A stretch of 64,000 nt of DNA from a virus. Under the pieces are notes generated by a model. That model saw only the letters and a list, made by a program, of their open reading frames with translations, ran no database searches and was not told where the DNA came from. The DNA is taken from positions 186,001-250,000 of the IMG/VR virus record IMGVR_UViG_3300033997_000243. One strand, 5' to 3'. Both the position numbers and the translations under genes were made by a program. This document shows, piece after piece, positions 53,546 to 61,442 of this stretch; the first letter of the stretch is position 1; each line of letters starts with the position of its first letter.

Positions 53546-54055
53546 ATGGCTACAGAAAATTACTTGGTAAAACATTCAGAGCAAATTTCTGTAGCCAATG
53601 CCTTCTCTGCGAAATTTCACAATAGTCTGAAAATCGAAGCACATGATGGCGGCTACAAGTTTAATTTACTTGCAGATTTTAGTATGGATTTTTGTTGGGA
53701 CATAGAAAATAATTGCCCTATACTTCCAACAGATAATAAGTTACGTAAGTTCAAGATCGCGACGTTAACAGCAAGAGAAGGTTTTGAATCTGATCTTATT
53801 AGTAGTCCTCGATTCCTATGGTCGCTGTTTCCTCCATTTGGTAGTGGACTAAAGGCATCGGTTATTCATGATCTACTTTATAGAAATGATATTCCTTCTC
53901 CATCAGGGCAATTTTACACGCAGAAAGATGCGGACTTAATTTTTAAAATAGGTTTAATTGTTGAAGGCGTAACCGACAGAAAATCTTGGGCAATGTACAA
54001 TGCACTTCGTTTAGTTGGATTTCGTGCTTGGGAAGAAAACAGGGGAATGAAATGA
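53546..54055 (+). CDS. DUF1353 family protein
   Basis: A 169-residue protein. The DUF1353 signature is visible: GFESDLISSPRFLWSLFPP, then ASVIHDLLYR and the DADLIFKIGLIVEGV helix. The family is frequent in phages near lysis genes; its biochemical role is not known to me. The conserved His-Asp pair in VIHDLLY could be a metal site. It overlaps the spanin-like gene as ATGA. Confidence 0.8.
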   Translation: MATENYLVKHSEQISVANAFSAKFHNSLKIEAHDGGYKFNLLADFSMDFCWDIENNCPILPTDNKLRKFKIATLTAREGFESDLISSPRFLWSLFPPFGSGLKASVIHDLLYRNDIPSPSGQFYTQKDADLIFKIGLIVEGVTDRKSWAMYNALRLVGFRAWEENRGMK

Positions 54056-54516
54056 AATACGCTCTAATTGTTTTATCAATGTTTCTTTTTGGATGTGCTA
54101 GTGCGCCAGAGCCAAGAGAAATACAGACCAAAAAGATTGCAGAATTCGTACACAAAGAAGTAACTCCTGTGAGTATTCCAGAAGCCTTCACGCATGATGT
54201 AGGTAAGTACAAAGACGCCAACGGTAAAACATGGGCGCTTGTTGATCCAGATGATTTGGTAAAAATAGAGCAAGCGTATATCAGTGCTGAATCTAATGCA
54301 GCACTTGTGGAACAGGCCAATTTAATTTTAGAATTAACTGTCCAACGCGCAAACTTAATTCGTGAGCTTGCAGAGCTAGAGGAATACAGAGCATTGAAAA
54401 TGGAAGTTGTTTTAAAGGATGAAAGGGAAAGCAGAAGGGAAGAACAGTTGCGGAATAGTATTGAAAGCATAACACTGAAAATAATTACTGCACTTGCATT
54501 AGTCGTAGCAATATGA
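54052..54516 (+). CDS. Lipoprotein with C-terminal membrane segment, u-spanin-like
   Basis: A 154-residue protein. An N-terminal lipoprotein signal ends in the lipobox LFGC (Cys15). A central long coiled coil (ANLILELTVQRANLIRELAE) follows, and the last ~15 residues are hydrophobic (KIITALALVVAI). A lipobox at one end and a membrane segment at the other is the topology of unimolecular spanins such as T1 gp11, which bridge both membranes and fuse them at lysis. The ATG at 54052 follows AGGGGAATGAA and overlaps the previous stop as ATGA. The alternative is an outer-membrane exclusion lipoprotein. Confidence 0.6.
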   Translation: MKYALIVLSMFLFGCASAPEPREIQTKKIAEFVHKEVTPVSIPEAFTHDVGKYKDANGKTWALVDPDDLVKIEQAYISAESNAALVEQANLILELTVQRANLIRELAELEEYRALKMEVVLKDERESRREEQLRNSIESITLKIITALALVVAI

Positions 54517-54545
54517 GAAAGGGGAGCCATTACGGTTCCCTTTTC
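54517..54545. terminator. Bidirectional terminator between convergent genes
   Basis: A 12-bp stem GAAAGGGGAGCC / GGTTCCCTTTTC with G-U pairs and a 5-base loop, followed by TTTTTT on the plus strand; the other side is AT-rich but without as clean a run. It separates the plus-strand lysis set from the minus-strand block. Confidence 0.85.
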
Positions 54546-54563
54546 TTTTTTCAACAAGTAAAT

Positions 54564-55397
54564 TTAAACTCGTGATCCAAAATCACGCATGGCTCCTGTA
54601 GGATCTGCGATGAATAACTCTCCAAGTAAAGATCCTTTTATATTTGGGTTGACTTCCCAAGTAGCGCGACGTATGAATAAATTAACGCGACATTTTAAAA
54701 AGGTATCATCATCGAAAACCGAACTTATCGAAATAAAGAGAGGTGCATTATGTGCAATGCTCGACATCTTTAAAGAATTAAGTCGGTCAATTGGATTCAT
54801 TGATTTATTTTTTACTGCTTTATATCTCCAAGCTAACTCTTCAGATATATAACCAATACATCTTCCAAGTTCAAAATAATCAGCGTTTCCTGAATTTGGA
54901 ATACCATCACACAAAACCACGGTGAATCCAGAATTCATTAGAATTCGTGCAGCTGTCTGATTTCCTGATTCAAACATTTCCACAGTAAAGGCTGCTTTAA
55001 AGGCTGTTAAAGTTTCACATATACTTCTTACATGATCTTCAACATTTGCATTCGGCACATCAATATGAAAATAATCTTTTGACTGTGTAGAATTCTGACC
55101 TAAATTAAATTCTTCTGAGAAGCTAGATATATAGCTCACTAAAGCTCTTAACAAATAAGATTTACCGGATCTTTGACCTATAAGAAGGCTAGATGTCAAA
55201 GCCTGTTCCCTGTAGTAACTAGCATCTAACTGCAAGTTACCAACATCTAAATAAGTGCAAGGTTTCGGAATGTTTATACCGTCTCTTTTTAAGAATTCAT
55301 CAGGCTTAACTTGACCGAATATCTGACTTCCAATCAAAATTAAATCAGGCCACATTCCATCATGGTATTTTGTACAAAATTGGAAAAAAGATTGCAT
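54564..55397 (-). CDS. P-loop NTPase-like protein
   Basis: A 277-residue protein with LLIGQRSGKSYLLRAL (residues 71-86), a shortened Walker A (G-x-x-x-G-K-S), and VVLCDGIPNSG (~160-170) as a possible Walker B strand. This may be an ATPase of the AAA/FtsK-like kind, but no further motif assigns a job. It is the last gene of the leftward block and reads toward the bidirectional terminator. Confidence 0.6.
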   Translation of the reverse strand: MQSFFQFCTKYHDGMWPDLILIGSQIFGQVKPDEFLKRDGINIPKPCTYLDVGNLQLDASYYREQALTSSLLIGQRSGKSYLLRALVSYISSFSEEFNLGQNSTQSKDYFHIDVPNANVEDHVRSICETLTAFKAAFTVEMFESGNQTAARILMNSGFTVVLCDGIPNSGNADYFELGRCIGYISEELAWRYKAVKNKSMNPIDRLNSLKMSSIAHNAPLFISISSVFDDDTFLKCRVNLFIRRATWEVNPNIKGSLLGELFIADPTGAMRDFGSRV

Positions 55398-55406
55398 AAT
55401 TTACCC

Positions 55407-56279
55407 TCAGTCATTCAATATTTGTTTATTGAATATAAATAAGTATTCATTGTCTGATGGAACAGGGCTACCGAACTCACACTGAACAACCTTTGGAAAT
55501 GCAATTCCTTGTAAGCAAAAACCAATTGAGTCCAAGTCCAAAGCTTCCGTCAGCTCTACTATATTATTCAAATCTTTTGAGTTTGGTGCAATTCGAGTTA
55601 CCCAAAATTTAGTCTGTCTCTTATCAAGTTTAATGCCTTCAAAGATGCCAGTGATTCTTTCTATAGTGGTATAAGAATCCAAGAAAAACAGTTTTGGTTG
55701 TTTTTCGCGCCACTCTTTATATACCCTTATATCCAGCAATGTAGGATCTGCTGGAATAACTGCTGAAATAGATTTAACGCTGATTGCGAAATATTCCGAA
55801 GATGCAGTTCCCATGTGAAAAGCAAAGGAAATAGGTGCGTTAAAGAAATCACACAATTTCTTAGTAACGTGCTTTATCTTTGGTCGATTTAAAATTTCTT
55901 GATTTTGTGAATAAGAAATATGTTTGGCCAAATGTGCAGGTTTTGTATTATGCTTAGCACGAATAGCCTCAATATTATTTTCAGCGCGATTTATTTCACT
56001 TTTAAAAATTGATTCAAGTGAAACGCTATGCAAATCACACACTGATAATAATGTAATCAGTGTACCTGCTGCTTCCTGGTCTACTTCACCTTTTGGTCGG
56101 CTGTAAACGTGATCTAAAATACTATCCATTTGATCCCGCGATAATCCTATAGCCTGACACAATTCTACACATTCTTCTGCAAAACGAAAACTGCGTTCAC
56201 TCTTGTCATTTGTGTGTTCAACACCAAAACAATTAGTAAGCCAGTTTCTAACCCTGACTTTCATCTGCTGTAAATTCAT
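55407..56279 (-). CDS. MazG-like nucleotide pyrophosphohydrolase fused to an unknown domain
   Basis: A 290-residue protein. Residues ~20-110 show the all-alpha NTP-PPase pattern: EECVELCQAIG (ExxE), GEVDQEAAGTLITLL (ExxD) and NNIEAIRAKHNTKPAH, the typical end of MazG-like domains. These hydrolyse NTPs/dNTPs to monophosphates or clear alarmone-type nucleotides. Residues ~115-290 form an additional domain I do not recognise. I start at 56279 because AGGAG is 7 bases upstream; an ATG 21 bases earlier lacks a site. It overlaps the upstream P-loop gene by 32 bases. Confidence 0.75.
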   Translation of the reverse strand: MNLQQMKVRVRNWLTNCFGVEHTNDKSERSFRFAEECVELCQAIGLSRDQMDSILDHVYSRPKGEVDQEAAGTLITLLSVCDLHSVSLESIFKSEINRAENNIEAIRAKHNTKPAHLAKHISYSQNQEILNRPKIKHVTKKLCDFFNAPISFAFHMGTASSEYFAISVKSISAVIPADPTLLDIRVYKEWREKQPKLFFLDSYTTIERITGIFEGIKLDKRQTKFWVTRIAPNSKDLNNIVELTEALDLDSIGFCLQGIAFPKVVQCEFGSPVPSDNEYLFIFNKQILND

Positions 56280-56769
56280 CAACTTTCTCCTGTGTGCCAA
56301 TCACATCCGACATAAATTGTTTTGCTTTTAACACAACATGAGTGCAGCCTTGTTGCTCAACACAACTGGTTAAAAAGTTTGCCCAGTTCTTGTTCATCAT
56401 GGTTAAGAATTCTTTTGGAGATCCGCGCTTAGCGTAACGCTGCATATACTCCACTTTTAAATTCTTTTCAGGATAAACCAGAGTGAAGTCAATTCCAGCA
56501 TCTACCAAAGCTTGACGCACAGCATCATGCGAACTAACAAGCAAATAATCACATTGGTAACGAGCTTCTTCAATGTGTTTAATGTAATTTGCCGGAAAAT
56601 CATCTTTAGGGAATTTTGAACTGTCGCTATCCATAACAGTAAAGCCTAATTCCTGTTGACGATTGAAAAAGTGAGTTTTGCCAATCCCAGGAAATCCACA
56701 AATAATTTGAGCGCTTTTTTGCGGAACTGACTTAGGTTTGTTTTTGTTTAATGATACCAAAATTTTCAT
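56248..56769 (-). CDS. P-loop kinase-like protein with MKILV peptide
   Basis: A 173-residue protein. Walker A is GFPGIGKTHF (25-34), and DSDSSKF (47-53) follows as in phage nucleotide or polynucleotide kinases. The N-terminus MKILVSLNKNKP matches the shared peptide of the 8555-12254 cluster although this gene lies 44 kb away. In the other members the peptide is attached to unrelated bodies. The substrate is not visible from the sequence. Confidence 0.72.
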   Translation of the reverse strand: MKILVSLNKNKPKSVPQKSAQIICGFPGIGKTHFFNRQQELGFTVMDSDSSKFPKDDFPANYIKHIEEARYQCDYLLVSSHDAVRQALVDAGIDFTLVYPEKNLKVEYMQRYAKRGSPKEFLTMMNKNWANFLTSCVEQQGCTHVVLKAKQFMSDVIGTQEKVDEFTADESQG

Positions 56770-56783
56770 AATTGTTTCCTTCC

Positions 56784-56990
56784 CTAGTTTTTAACAAGAG
56801 GAATATTAATCGATAAATCTTGCACAGTGGCGTCACGATATACTTTGTGTTGATTCATATTTGAAGCCAACTCAATTTGATATACAAGTAAAACAGTGCC
56901 ATCTTCTAAAGTGTGAGGGCGCAATCGTGAATTTCCTGTAGGAAAATATTTAGTTTCTGGATGCGGTGGAACATTAGAGCTTGTTGACAT
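56784..56990 (-). CDS. Unknown small protein
   Basis: A 68-residue protein starting MSTSSNVPPHPETKY, with a Pro/Ser-rich N-terminus and a beta-rich middle (GTVLLVYQIELASN). The family is unknown. It is packed between the kinase-like gene and the HTH-like gene. Confidence 0.7.
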   Translation of the reverse strand: MSTSSNVPPHPETKYFPTGNSRLRPHTLEDGTVLLVYQIELASNMNQHKVYRDATVQDLSINIPLVKN

Positions 56991-57003
56991 TAAATTAATT
57001 CCT

Positions 57004-57519
57004 TTAACAGACTAATTGCTGCGGTTGAGGTTTTAATTCCAAAGAGTTTAACGCATCCATTGCTGGAATGCTGTGCCAACTGTAAACTAAAGCCCTTAAC
57101 TTCACATCAGGTTGAATGCACTTGTTTTGTTTAACAAGTTTAATCACGCTTGCAATAAAGTTGTCTATCATTGCCGTTTTCGCGTTTGGATCAGATTTTA
57201 ACGCAAGCTCAGCAACAAATTTATAATTACGTGCAGCAAACGGACGTTGCATTAAAATCCAATCACGCGAAGATGAAGCAATACGTAACTGAATTATCTC
57301 ACGATCCGAATAACCATAGGCTATACATAAATCAGCGTGATATTTAGTGTAGCGCTTTACACCATCAAAAACAACTGGAATACTCACACCATATTTAGCA
57401 GCGGATTCACTAACAGACAGGCTACCACACAAGACGTCATGCACAGCATGTACACTTTTACTTATTACAGGCTTGGCCTTGATCATGTTGTAAATTGTCC
57501 AAAATTGATCTGAAGTCAT
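57004..57519 (-). CDS. HTH-containing protein, possible regulator
   Basis: A 171-residue protein. Residues ~25-60 (VLCGSLSVSESAAKYGVSIPVVFDGVKRY) follow the helix-turn-helix pattern of TrfB/KorA-like or transposase-type DNA-binding domains (SxxEAAxxxGVS). The C-terminal half is helical. It may regulate phage transcription; the operator is unknown. Confidence 0.6.
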   Translation of the reverse strand: MTSDQFWTIYNMIKAKPVISKSVHAVHDVLCGSLSVSESAAKYGVSIPVVFDGVKRYTKYHADLCIAYGYSDREIIQLRIASSSRDWILMQRPFAARNYKFVAELALKSDPNAKTAMIDNFIASVIKLVKQNKCIQPDVKLRALVYSWHSIPAMDALNSLELKPQPQQLVC

Positions 57520-57534
57520 AGAGTGCCGTAACCT

Positions 57535-57663
57535 TTAATCTAGTTCTTTTGCTACATAACTGAGTGCGTTGCTTGCCACGAGTAAAGTAGATACTACAAT
57601 TGTACTTGCAATGTAAATAAGTACAGCACGAATAAAAGGATTCATCTTTTTCATATACATCAT
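57535..57663 (-). CDS. Small single-span membrane protein (42 residues)
   Basis: A short frame with start MMYMKKMNPF, one hydrophobic span (IRAVLIYIASTIVVSTLL) and the end SYVAKELD. The start overlaps the stop of the upstream gene as ATGA, indicating translational coupling, and the frame fills a 140-base gap. The function is unknown. Small phage membrane proteins of this kind include antiholins and superinfection-exclusion factors. Confidence 0.62.
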   Translation of the reverse strand: MMYMKKMNPFIRAVLIYIASTIVVSTLLVASNALSYVAKELD

Positions 57664-57878
57664 TTTGTTTGTTTTCCCTGATCTCCACGCCACACTAAAG
57701 CATCAGCTTGTCCAGTAAATACTTTCCAAGCTAAACTTAAACGAGTACGTAAACTTGGAAGCGATAATGGACGAGAAGCAGTCCAACAACTTGCACCCTG
57801 ACGAGTAATTTGTGTTTGCGTTTCAGAGTCCCGAATATCATCGGCTTGAAACAATTGAGGAGTTTGATACTCAAACAT
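57660..57878 (-). CDS. Unknown small basic protein
   Basis: A 72-residue protein. I start at 57878 (MFEYQTPQLF) because GGAG lies 7 bases upstream; an ATG 12 bases earlier has no site. The C-terminus is basic (WRGDQGKQTK). The family is unknown. Confidence 0.68.
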   Translation of the reverse strand: MFEYQTPQLFQADDIRDSETQTQITRQGASCWTASRPLSLPSLRTRLSLAWKVFTGQADALVWRGDQGKQTK

Positions 57879-57897
57879 AATAATCTCCAATAGGAAA

Positions 57898-57913
57898 CGA
57901 GGCCGAAGCCTCG
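57898..57913 (-). terminator. UUCG hairpin after the M15 peptidase gene
   Basis: A perfect 6-bp stem CGAGGC/GCCTCG closed by UUCG on the minus strand, right after the peptidase stop. No clear T-run. Confidence 0.6.
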
Positions 57914-57917
57914 TATA

Positions 57918-58724
57918 TTAAATGCTGAATGCGCTCAACCGATTCTTTTTACCAGTACGCGCAGTTTCTGTTGTGCTAATATGAACCCAACCAGTAAATG
58001 CACCCATATTTGGTTTATGGAATTCAAGAATCAACTGATCATACTGAATCTTACTATCATTTTTGATCCAGTTGAATAAAGATCCATTACTTCCACTCTT
58101 AGTAACTTCAAGATCAACAGCTTCACCTAACGGATGCTGCTTGCCAGCGTAATAGCGATCCCAAAGTTCTAAAATAATCGCATACGTGTGAGTTTTTGAA
58201 TTCAGTGCATTCCGAACTAAATCACGATGATACATAGTTGAATTAATTATGGTAACTAATTCAGCGGCTGTAGGCTCACTGTTGTTGCTGCGACGATAAG
58301 ACTTTGTAACGTATTTACTAAAGCCGTCTTTATAGGTAGCCATGTACTCAACTTCAGGGCCGCGATACCAACTGTTAGGTGTAAAGCCGCCAAACTTATT
58401 GCGGATAACTTCCAAACAAGTTTTAGCTGTGTAACGTGCATTTTCAACAATGTGAATCATGTTGGCAGGTACACGATTTTCAAGGCCATACTTAGTGGCG
58501 TTATCACTACGAATCAACTCTTTATATTTAAAGTTGTCGCTTAAAAGTTCGTCAGGATTAATATCTAAGTAACCATCACCATCTTTATCACGGTAACGAT
58601 CTAAAAGAGTTTGATGTACTTCTTCGGCACTTACCTGCTGTTCAACCAAAATAAATCCTTTTGGATTCAAGTTCACTTTGGCTTCAGTAGCGGTCATATA
58701 CGGATTTGAGTTTGTGAAAAACAT
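57918..58724 (-). CDS. M15-family peptidoglycan peptidase with calcium-type loop, endolysin candidate
   Basis: A 268-residue protein. The zinc site of the M15A peptidases is visible: YRGPEVE (120-126), HPLGEAVD with His197 and Asp204, and GWVHIS with His248. These enzymes cut peptide cross-links of peptidoglycan (D-Ala-D-Ala carboxypeptidase or L-Ala-D-Glu type, as in T5 endolysin). Residues 46-59 (DKDGDGYLDINPDE) form a DxDxDG calcium-binding loop, two residues longer than a canonical EF-hand. No signal peptide, so release would need a holin. It is coded on the opposite strand from the holin/spanin set. It may instead be a virion-associated lysin. Confidence 0.78.
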   Translation of the reverse strand: MFFTNSNPYMTATEAKVNLNPKGFILVEQQVSAEEVHQTLLDRYRDKDGDGYLDINPDELLSDNFKYKELIRSDNATKYGLENRVPANMIHIVENARYTAKTCLEVIRNKFGGFTPNSWYRGPEVEYMATYKDGFSKYVTKSYRRSNNSEPTAAELVTIINSTMYHRDLVRNALNSKTHTYAIILELWDRYYAGKQHPLGEAVDLEVTKSGSNGSLFNWIKNDSKIQYDQLILEFHKPNMGAFTGWVHISTTETARTGKKNRLSAFSI

Positions 58725-58727
58725 GAA

Positions 58728-59408
58728 TTATCCTCTCTCAATGTTATCAAAAATATCGGCAGGTTTTGCCCTACGTTTAACGCTACGTGCTTGCGCGGCA
58801 GAATTACATTTTGCCTTATCCACCAAGTAATTTTCAAGCTTAGGAAGTGTATTAAACGCCTGAAGAATTTTCTTCAGTATAATATCGTATTCCTTTTTAA
58901 TTTTCTCAGAAGGTTCTTTATTTGATTTGCCGTGAGAAACATTTTTATCTATGAATAAAATTCTTAGATAGTGATCATGCAGCTTGTATAAAACTTCTGG
59001 ATCTTCAATGTCTTTCATTAGCGACCAAGGAACATTTATTCTATTCCCGATCTCTAAAAGATCATAGTGATGTCCGTGGTATTCAATATAATCACGGCCA
59101 AGATCGCGTAACATACCTTTAATATCAGCACCATAAATTCCATAGTATGCAGCTATATAAACTGGTGAACAATCAAAAGCAGAAGCAAGTTCATCAATAG
59201 TGCATAACCGATTTCCATAACGAATACGAACATAAGGACTTGCGTACTGAGATTTTTCAGGTAATTTAATCAATTCATTTGGAATAGATTCAAGTCGTTT
59301 TTCGCACTCACAAACAACACCCATCGTTGTATTGAATTTTGAGTTTGCTGTGCGGTGAACAATGCTGTAACACTTTCCGTACTCAGCTAATAGTTGTTTT
59401 GCTTTCAT
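58728..59408 (-). CDS. Unknown protein with HTH-like segments
   Basis: A 226-residue basic protein. Two segments resemble helix-turn-helix units (TIDELASAFDCSPVYIAAYY and DLLEIGNRINVPWSLMKD), and the C-terminus is basic. It may bind DNA. No family is recognised. It ends 4 bases before the peptidase start. Confidence 0.65.
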   Translation of the reverse strand: MKAKQLLAEYGKCYSIVHRTANSKFNTTMGVVCECEKRLESIPNELIKLPEKSQYASPYVRIRYGNRLCTIDELASAFDCSPVYIAAYYGIYGADIKGMLRDLGRDYIEYHGHHYDLLEIGNRINVPWSLMKDIEDPEVLYKLHDHYLRILFIDKNVSHGKSNKEPSEKIKKEYDIILKKILQAFNTLPKLENYLVDKAKCNSAAQARSVKRRAKPADIFDNIERG

Positions 59409-59409
59409 C

Positions 59410-59865
59410 TTAGTTTAGCCTGTGAGGAATAAATTCTGGAATATCAGATAACAATTCATCTAACTGCGTTTTGACAGTGGTAAGAACAGTTTTTCTTATA
59501 CCAACTACATCAGGACTTACTGTAGTCTGATCAATAACAAGAGGAATTTCAATTTGAGCAAATAATTCGCCGTCTTGTTTTTCCATTATCACAGTAGCTA
59601 CTGTCATAAACAAAGTGCAATCTTCAAGACGTTCTGCACCATAATTAAAAATATTTCCTTCATCTATAAAAGATTGAAGATACTCATTGTAACTCTGCGA
59701 CTCTTGATCTTCAGGATCTTGAATCAACTCAAGCTTACCCCAATGCTTGGATGTACTTACAGGAAACTCTGTCAACTGAACATCGACAAGCAAAAGATGG
59801 GAAGGCAGCGATTGATTTAAAATATCACGCCACCAAGTTGTACTTGAATAAGGTTGTATCTGCAA
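59410..59865 (-). CDS. Unknown protein
   Basis: A 151-residue acidic protein, not recognised. It is beta-rich in the middle (CTLFMTVATVIMEKQDGELF) with a helical C-terminus. It has a one-base gap to the next gene and a two-base gap to its upstream neighbour. Confidence 0.72.
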   Translation of the reverse strand: MQIQPYSSTTWWRDILNQSLPSHLLLVDVQLTEFPVSTSKHWGKLELIQDPEDQESQSYNEYLQSFIDEGNIFNYGAERLEDCTLFMTVATVIMEKQDGELFAQIEIPLVIDQTTVSPDVVGIRKTVLTTVKTQLDELLSDIPEFIPHRLN

Positions 59866-59867
59866 AA

Positions 59868-60701
59868 CTAAGCCTCCATTATGGCTTCTACTTGATTTAA
59901 AATATGAAGATAATGCAAGTCGTGATGTCTTGGGCTTGAATTACTTACAATGCGTAAATGCCCGTCAATAGACTTAATGCAAACTCTGTCGTGATTTAAT
60001 CCAAAATATTTACCGCTCAAGCTAGTGCAAATATCAAGGTCGTAAGTTCTGTATATGAAAAGAGCATATTCATTCATCCAAGATGTCAAACGCCAAATAT
60101 CCATTTCGTCAGAGGTGGATTTGTTTTCGGCTCTGCTTTCAATTAAATCAAATGAATATTTCATTTCAAGCAAAGACTGTACGTTCAACATAAGAGTCTG
60201 ATCTTTTATCAGAAAAATTTTACCTATGCCCGACACATCAAGCTGAGAATCAATTAAGCGATTTAACTTTGAACAAATTGGAAATCCAAAAGATGTTAAC
60301 GCTTTATCAGAAATAGAATCTTTATGGCCATATTTGAAATACCAAGTATCTTCTATTTTTGTAACGGTAACAAAGCTTTCTGTAAAATTGCTTCTCAATG
60401 TATTTATTAATTCACTATGCTCGATAAGTCTAGCCAGCCTGTCAGTTAAAGAATTTGAGGAAGCAGGAACCAAATAGCAAGGAATATCATATCCATGATA
60501 AAGCACGGCATTCATAACTCGTGTCATGCTTGTACTAAAGCAATCAATACGATCTTTAGTTACCTTGAAGATATAAGTACGATTGTATTTTGTTGTGAGT
60601 CTCTCTAAAGCCTCCGAATTATCTTCTAACAAAGACAAGTCTGAGGACTCTTGACTTATAAAACAACGAACAGCTTCATTAGCTGAAAATTGAGTGATCA
60701 T
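59868..60701 (-). CDS. Unknown protein
   Basis: A 277-residue protein of unknown family, mixed alpha/beta, with no conserved motif that I can name. It begins after a terminator-like hairpin, so it is likely to start a transcript or depend on read-through. Confidence 0.74.
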   Translation of the reverse strand: MITQFSANEAVRCFISQESSDLSLLEDNSEALERLTTKYNRTYIFKVTKDRIDCFSTSMTRVMNAVLYHGYDIPCYLVPASSNSLTDRLARLIEHSELINTLRSNFTESFVTVTKIEDTWYFKYGHKDSISDKALTSFGFPICSKLNRLIDSQLDVSGIGKIFLIKDQTLMLNVQSLLEMKYSFDLIESRAENKSTSDEMDIWRLTSWMNEYALFIYRTYDLDICTSLSGKYFGLNHDRVCIKSIDGHLRIVSNSSPRHHDLHYLHILNQVEAIMEA

Positions 60702-60727
60702 GATTCACCTGTTATCAGAACTAACAG

Positions 60728-60750
60728 GTTGGGAGCCTAAGCCCCCAAAC
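60728..60750 (-). terminator. Terminator after the 224-residue gene
   Basis: On the minus strand GUUUGGGGGC-UUAG-GCUCCCAAC forms a ~9-bp stem whose only irregular pair is a G-U wobble in minus-strand RNA. It follows the stop codon immediately. The T-run is poor. Confidence 0.65.
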
Positions 60751-60753
60751 TTT

Positions 60754-61428
60754 TTAGTTTTTGTTTTTGACTTTGCTGTAATACTTAGGAACTGAAGTCA
60801 AACTCAGTCTTTTGAAAAAATTATGATCTCGAACAACAGATGCAGGAAGGAAAACTGTTAAGTTGTGGCGAGTACCATCAAAAGACCGATTTAAAGCATC
60901 TTCTATTTCTTCCCAAGGTGTACCATAAGAAGAATCGTTACCGAAAAAATAAAGTCCGATGTTGGTCGGTTTATCAAAATCTTCCAACAATTGATTAAAG
61001 CCAGATTCTACAGAATCCAGATCAACGTGGTGAACTTTATTATCTGGAACTTTGTGTCCAAAAGTATTTTGCACGAATATTGTAGTAATATCGAGTTTGC
61101 GTCCGGCATTTCTCTGGTCAACTATGTTAGGTAACTCTGAAGCCGGATAGCAAGAATATTTAAAATGCTTTCCTAGTGCAGTACGTCCGGTGAATTTGCA
61201 AGCAGCTTCTGCTTTAATAAGTTCAGGTATAAACTTATGCAAAGAACCCACAAGACCTTTAGGAACATGGGACGTATTTGAGGCAACAACCAAATCAGAA
61301 AAATTATTTCTTACGCTGTGTACTATAGCGTCCAAGAAATGATCGGTTATCATATAGTTAACTGAATTTGTTTTGCAGCCCAAGCCACCTTTAACCAGCT
61401 GTTGAAGTCTTTGTTCTAATGTTGTCAT
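60754..61428 (-). CDS. Unknown protein
   Basis: A 224-residue mixed alpha/beta protein. Strand-like blocks (DITTIFVQNTFG, NIGLYFFGND, HNLTVFLPASVV) suggest a Rossmann-type fold, but no catalytic motif is recognised. It follows the exonuclease gene, suggesting a place in DNA metabolism by context only. Confidence 0.72.
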   Translation of the reverse strand: MTTLEQRLQQLVKGGLGCKTNSVNYMITDHFLDAIVHSVRNNFSDLVVASNTSHVPKGLVGSLHKFIPELIKAEAACKFTGRTALGKHFKYSCYPASELPNIVDQRNAGRKLDITTIFVQNTFGHKVPDNKVHHVDLDSVESGFNQLLEDFDKPTNIGLYFFGNDSSYGTPWEEIEDALNRSFDGTRHNLTVFLPASVVRDHNFFKRLSLTSVPKYYSKVKNKN

Positions 61429-61442
61429 AATATTTCCCCTCG

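Noticed and set aside
57458-57688. Minus-strand 76-codon frame across the small membrane gene
   Set aside because: It runs out of frame through two better-supported genes (57535-57663 and 57004-57519), lacks a ribosome site, and its composition is poor.
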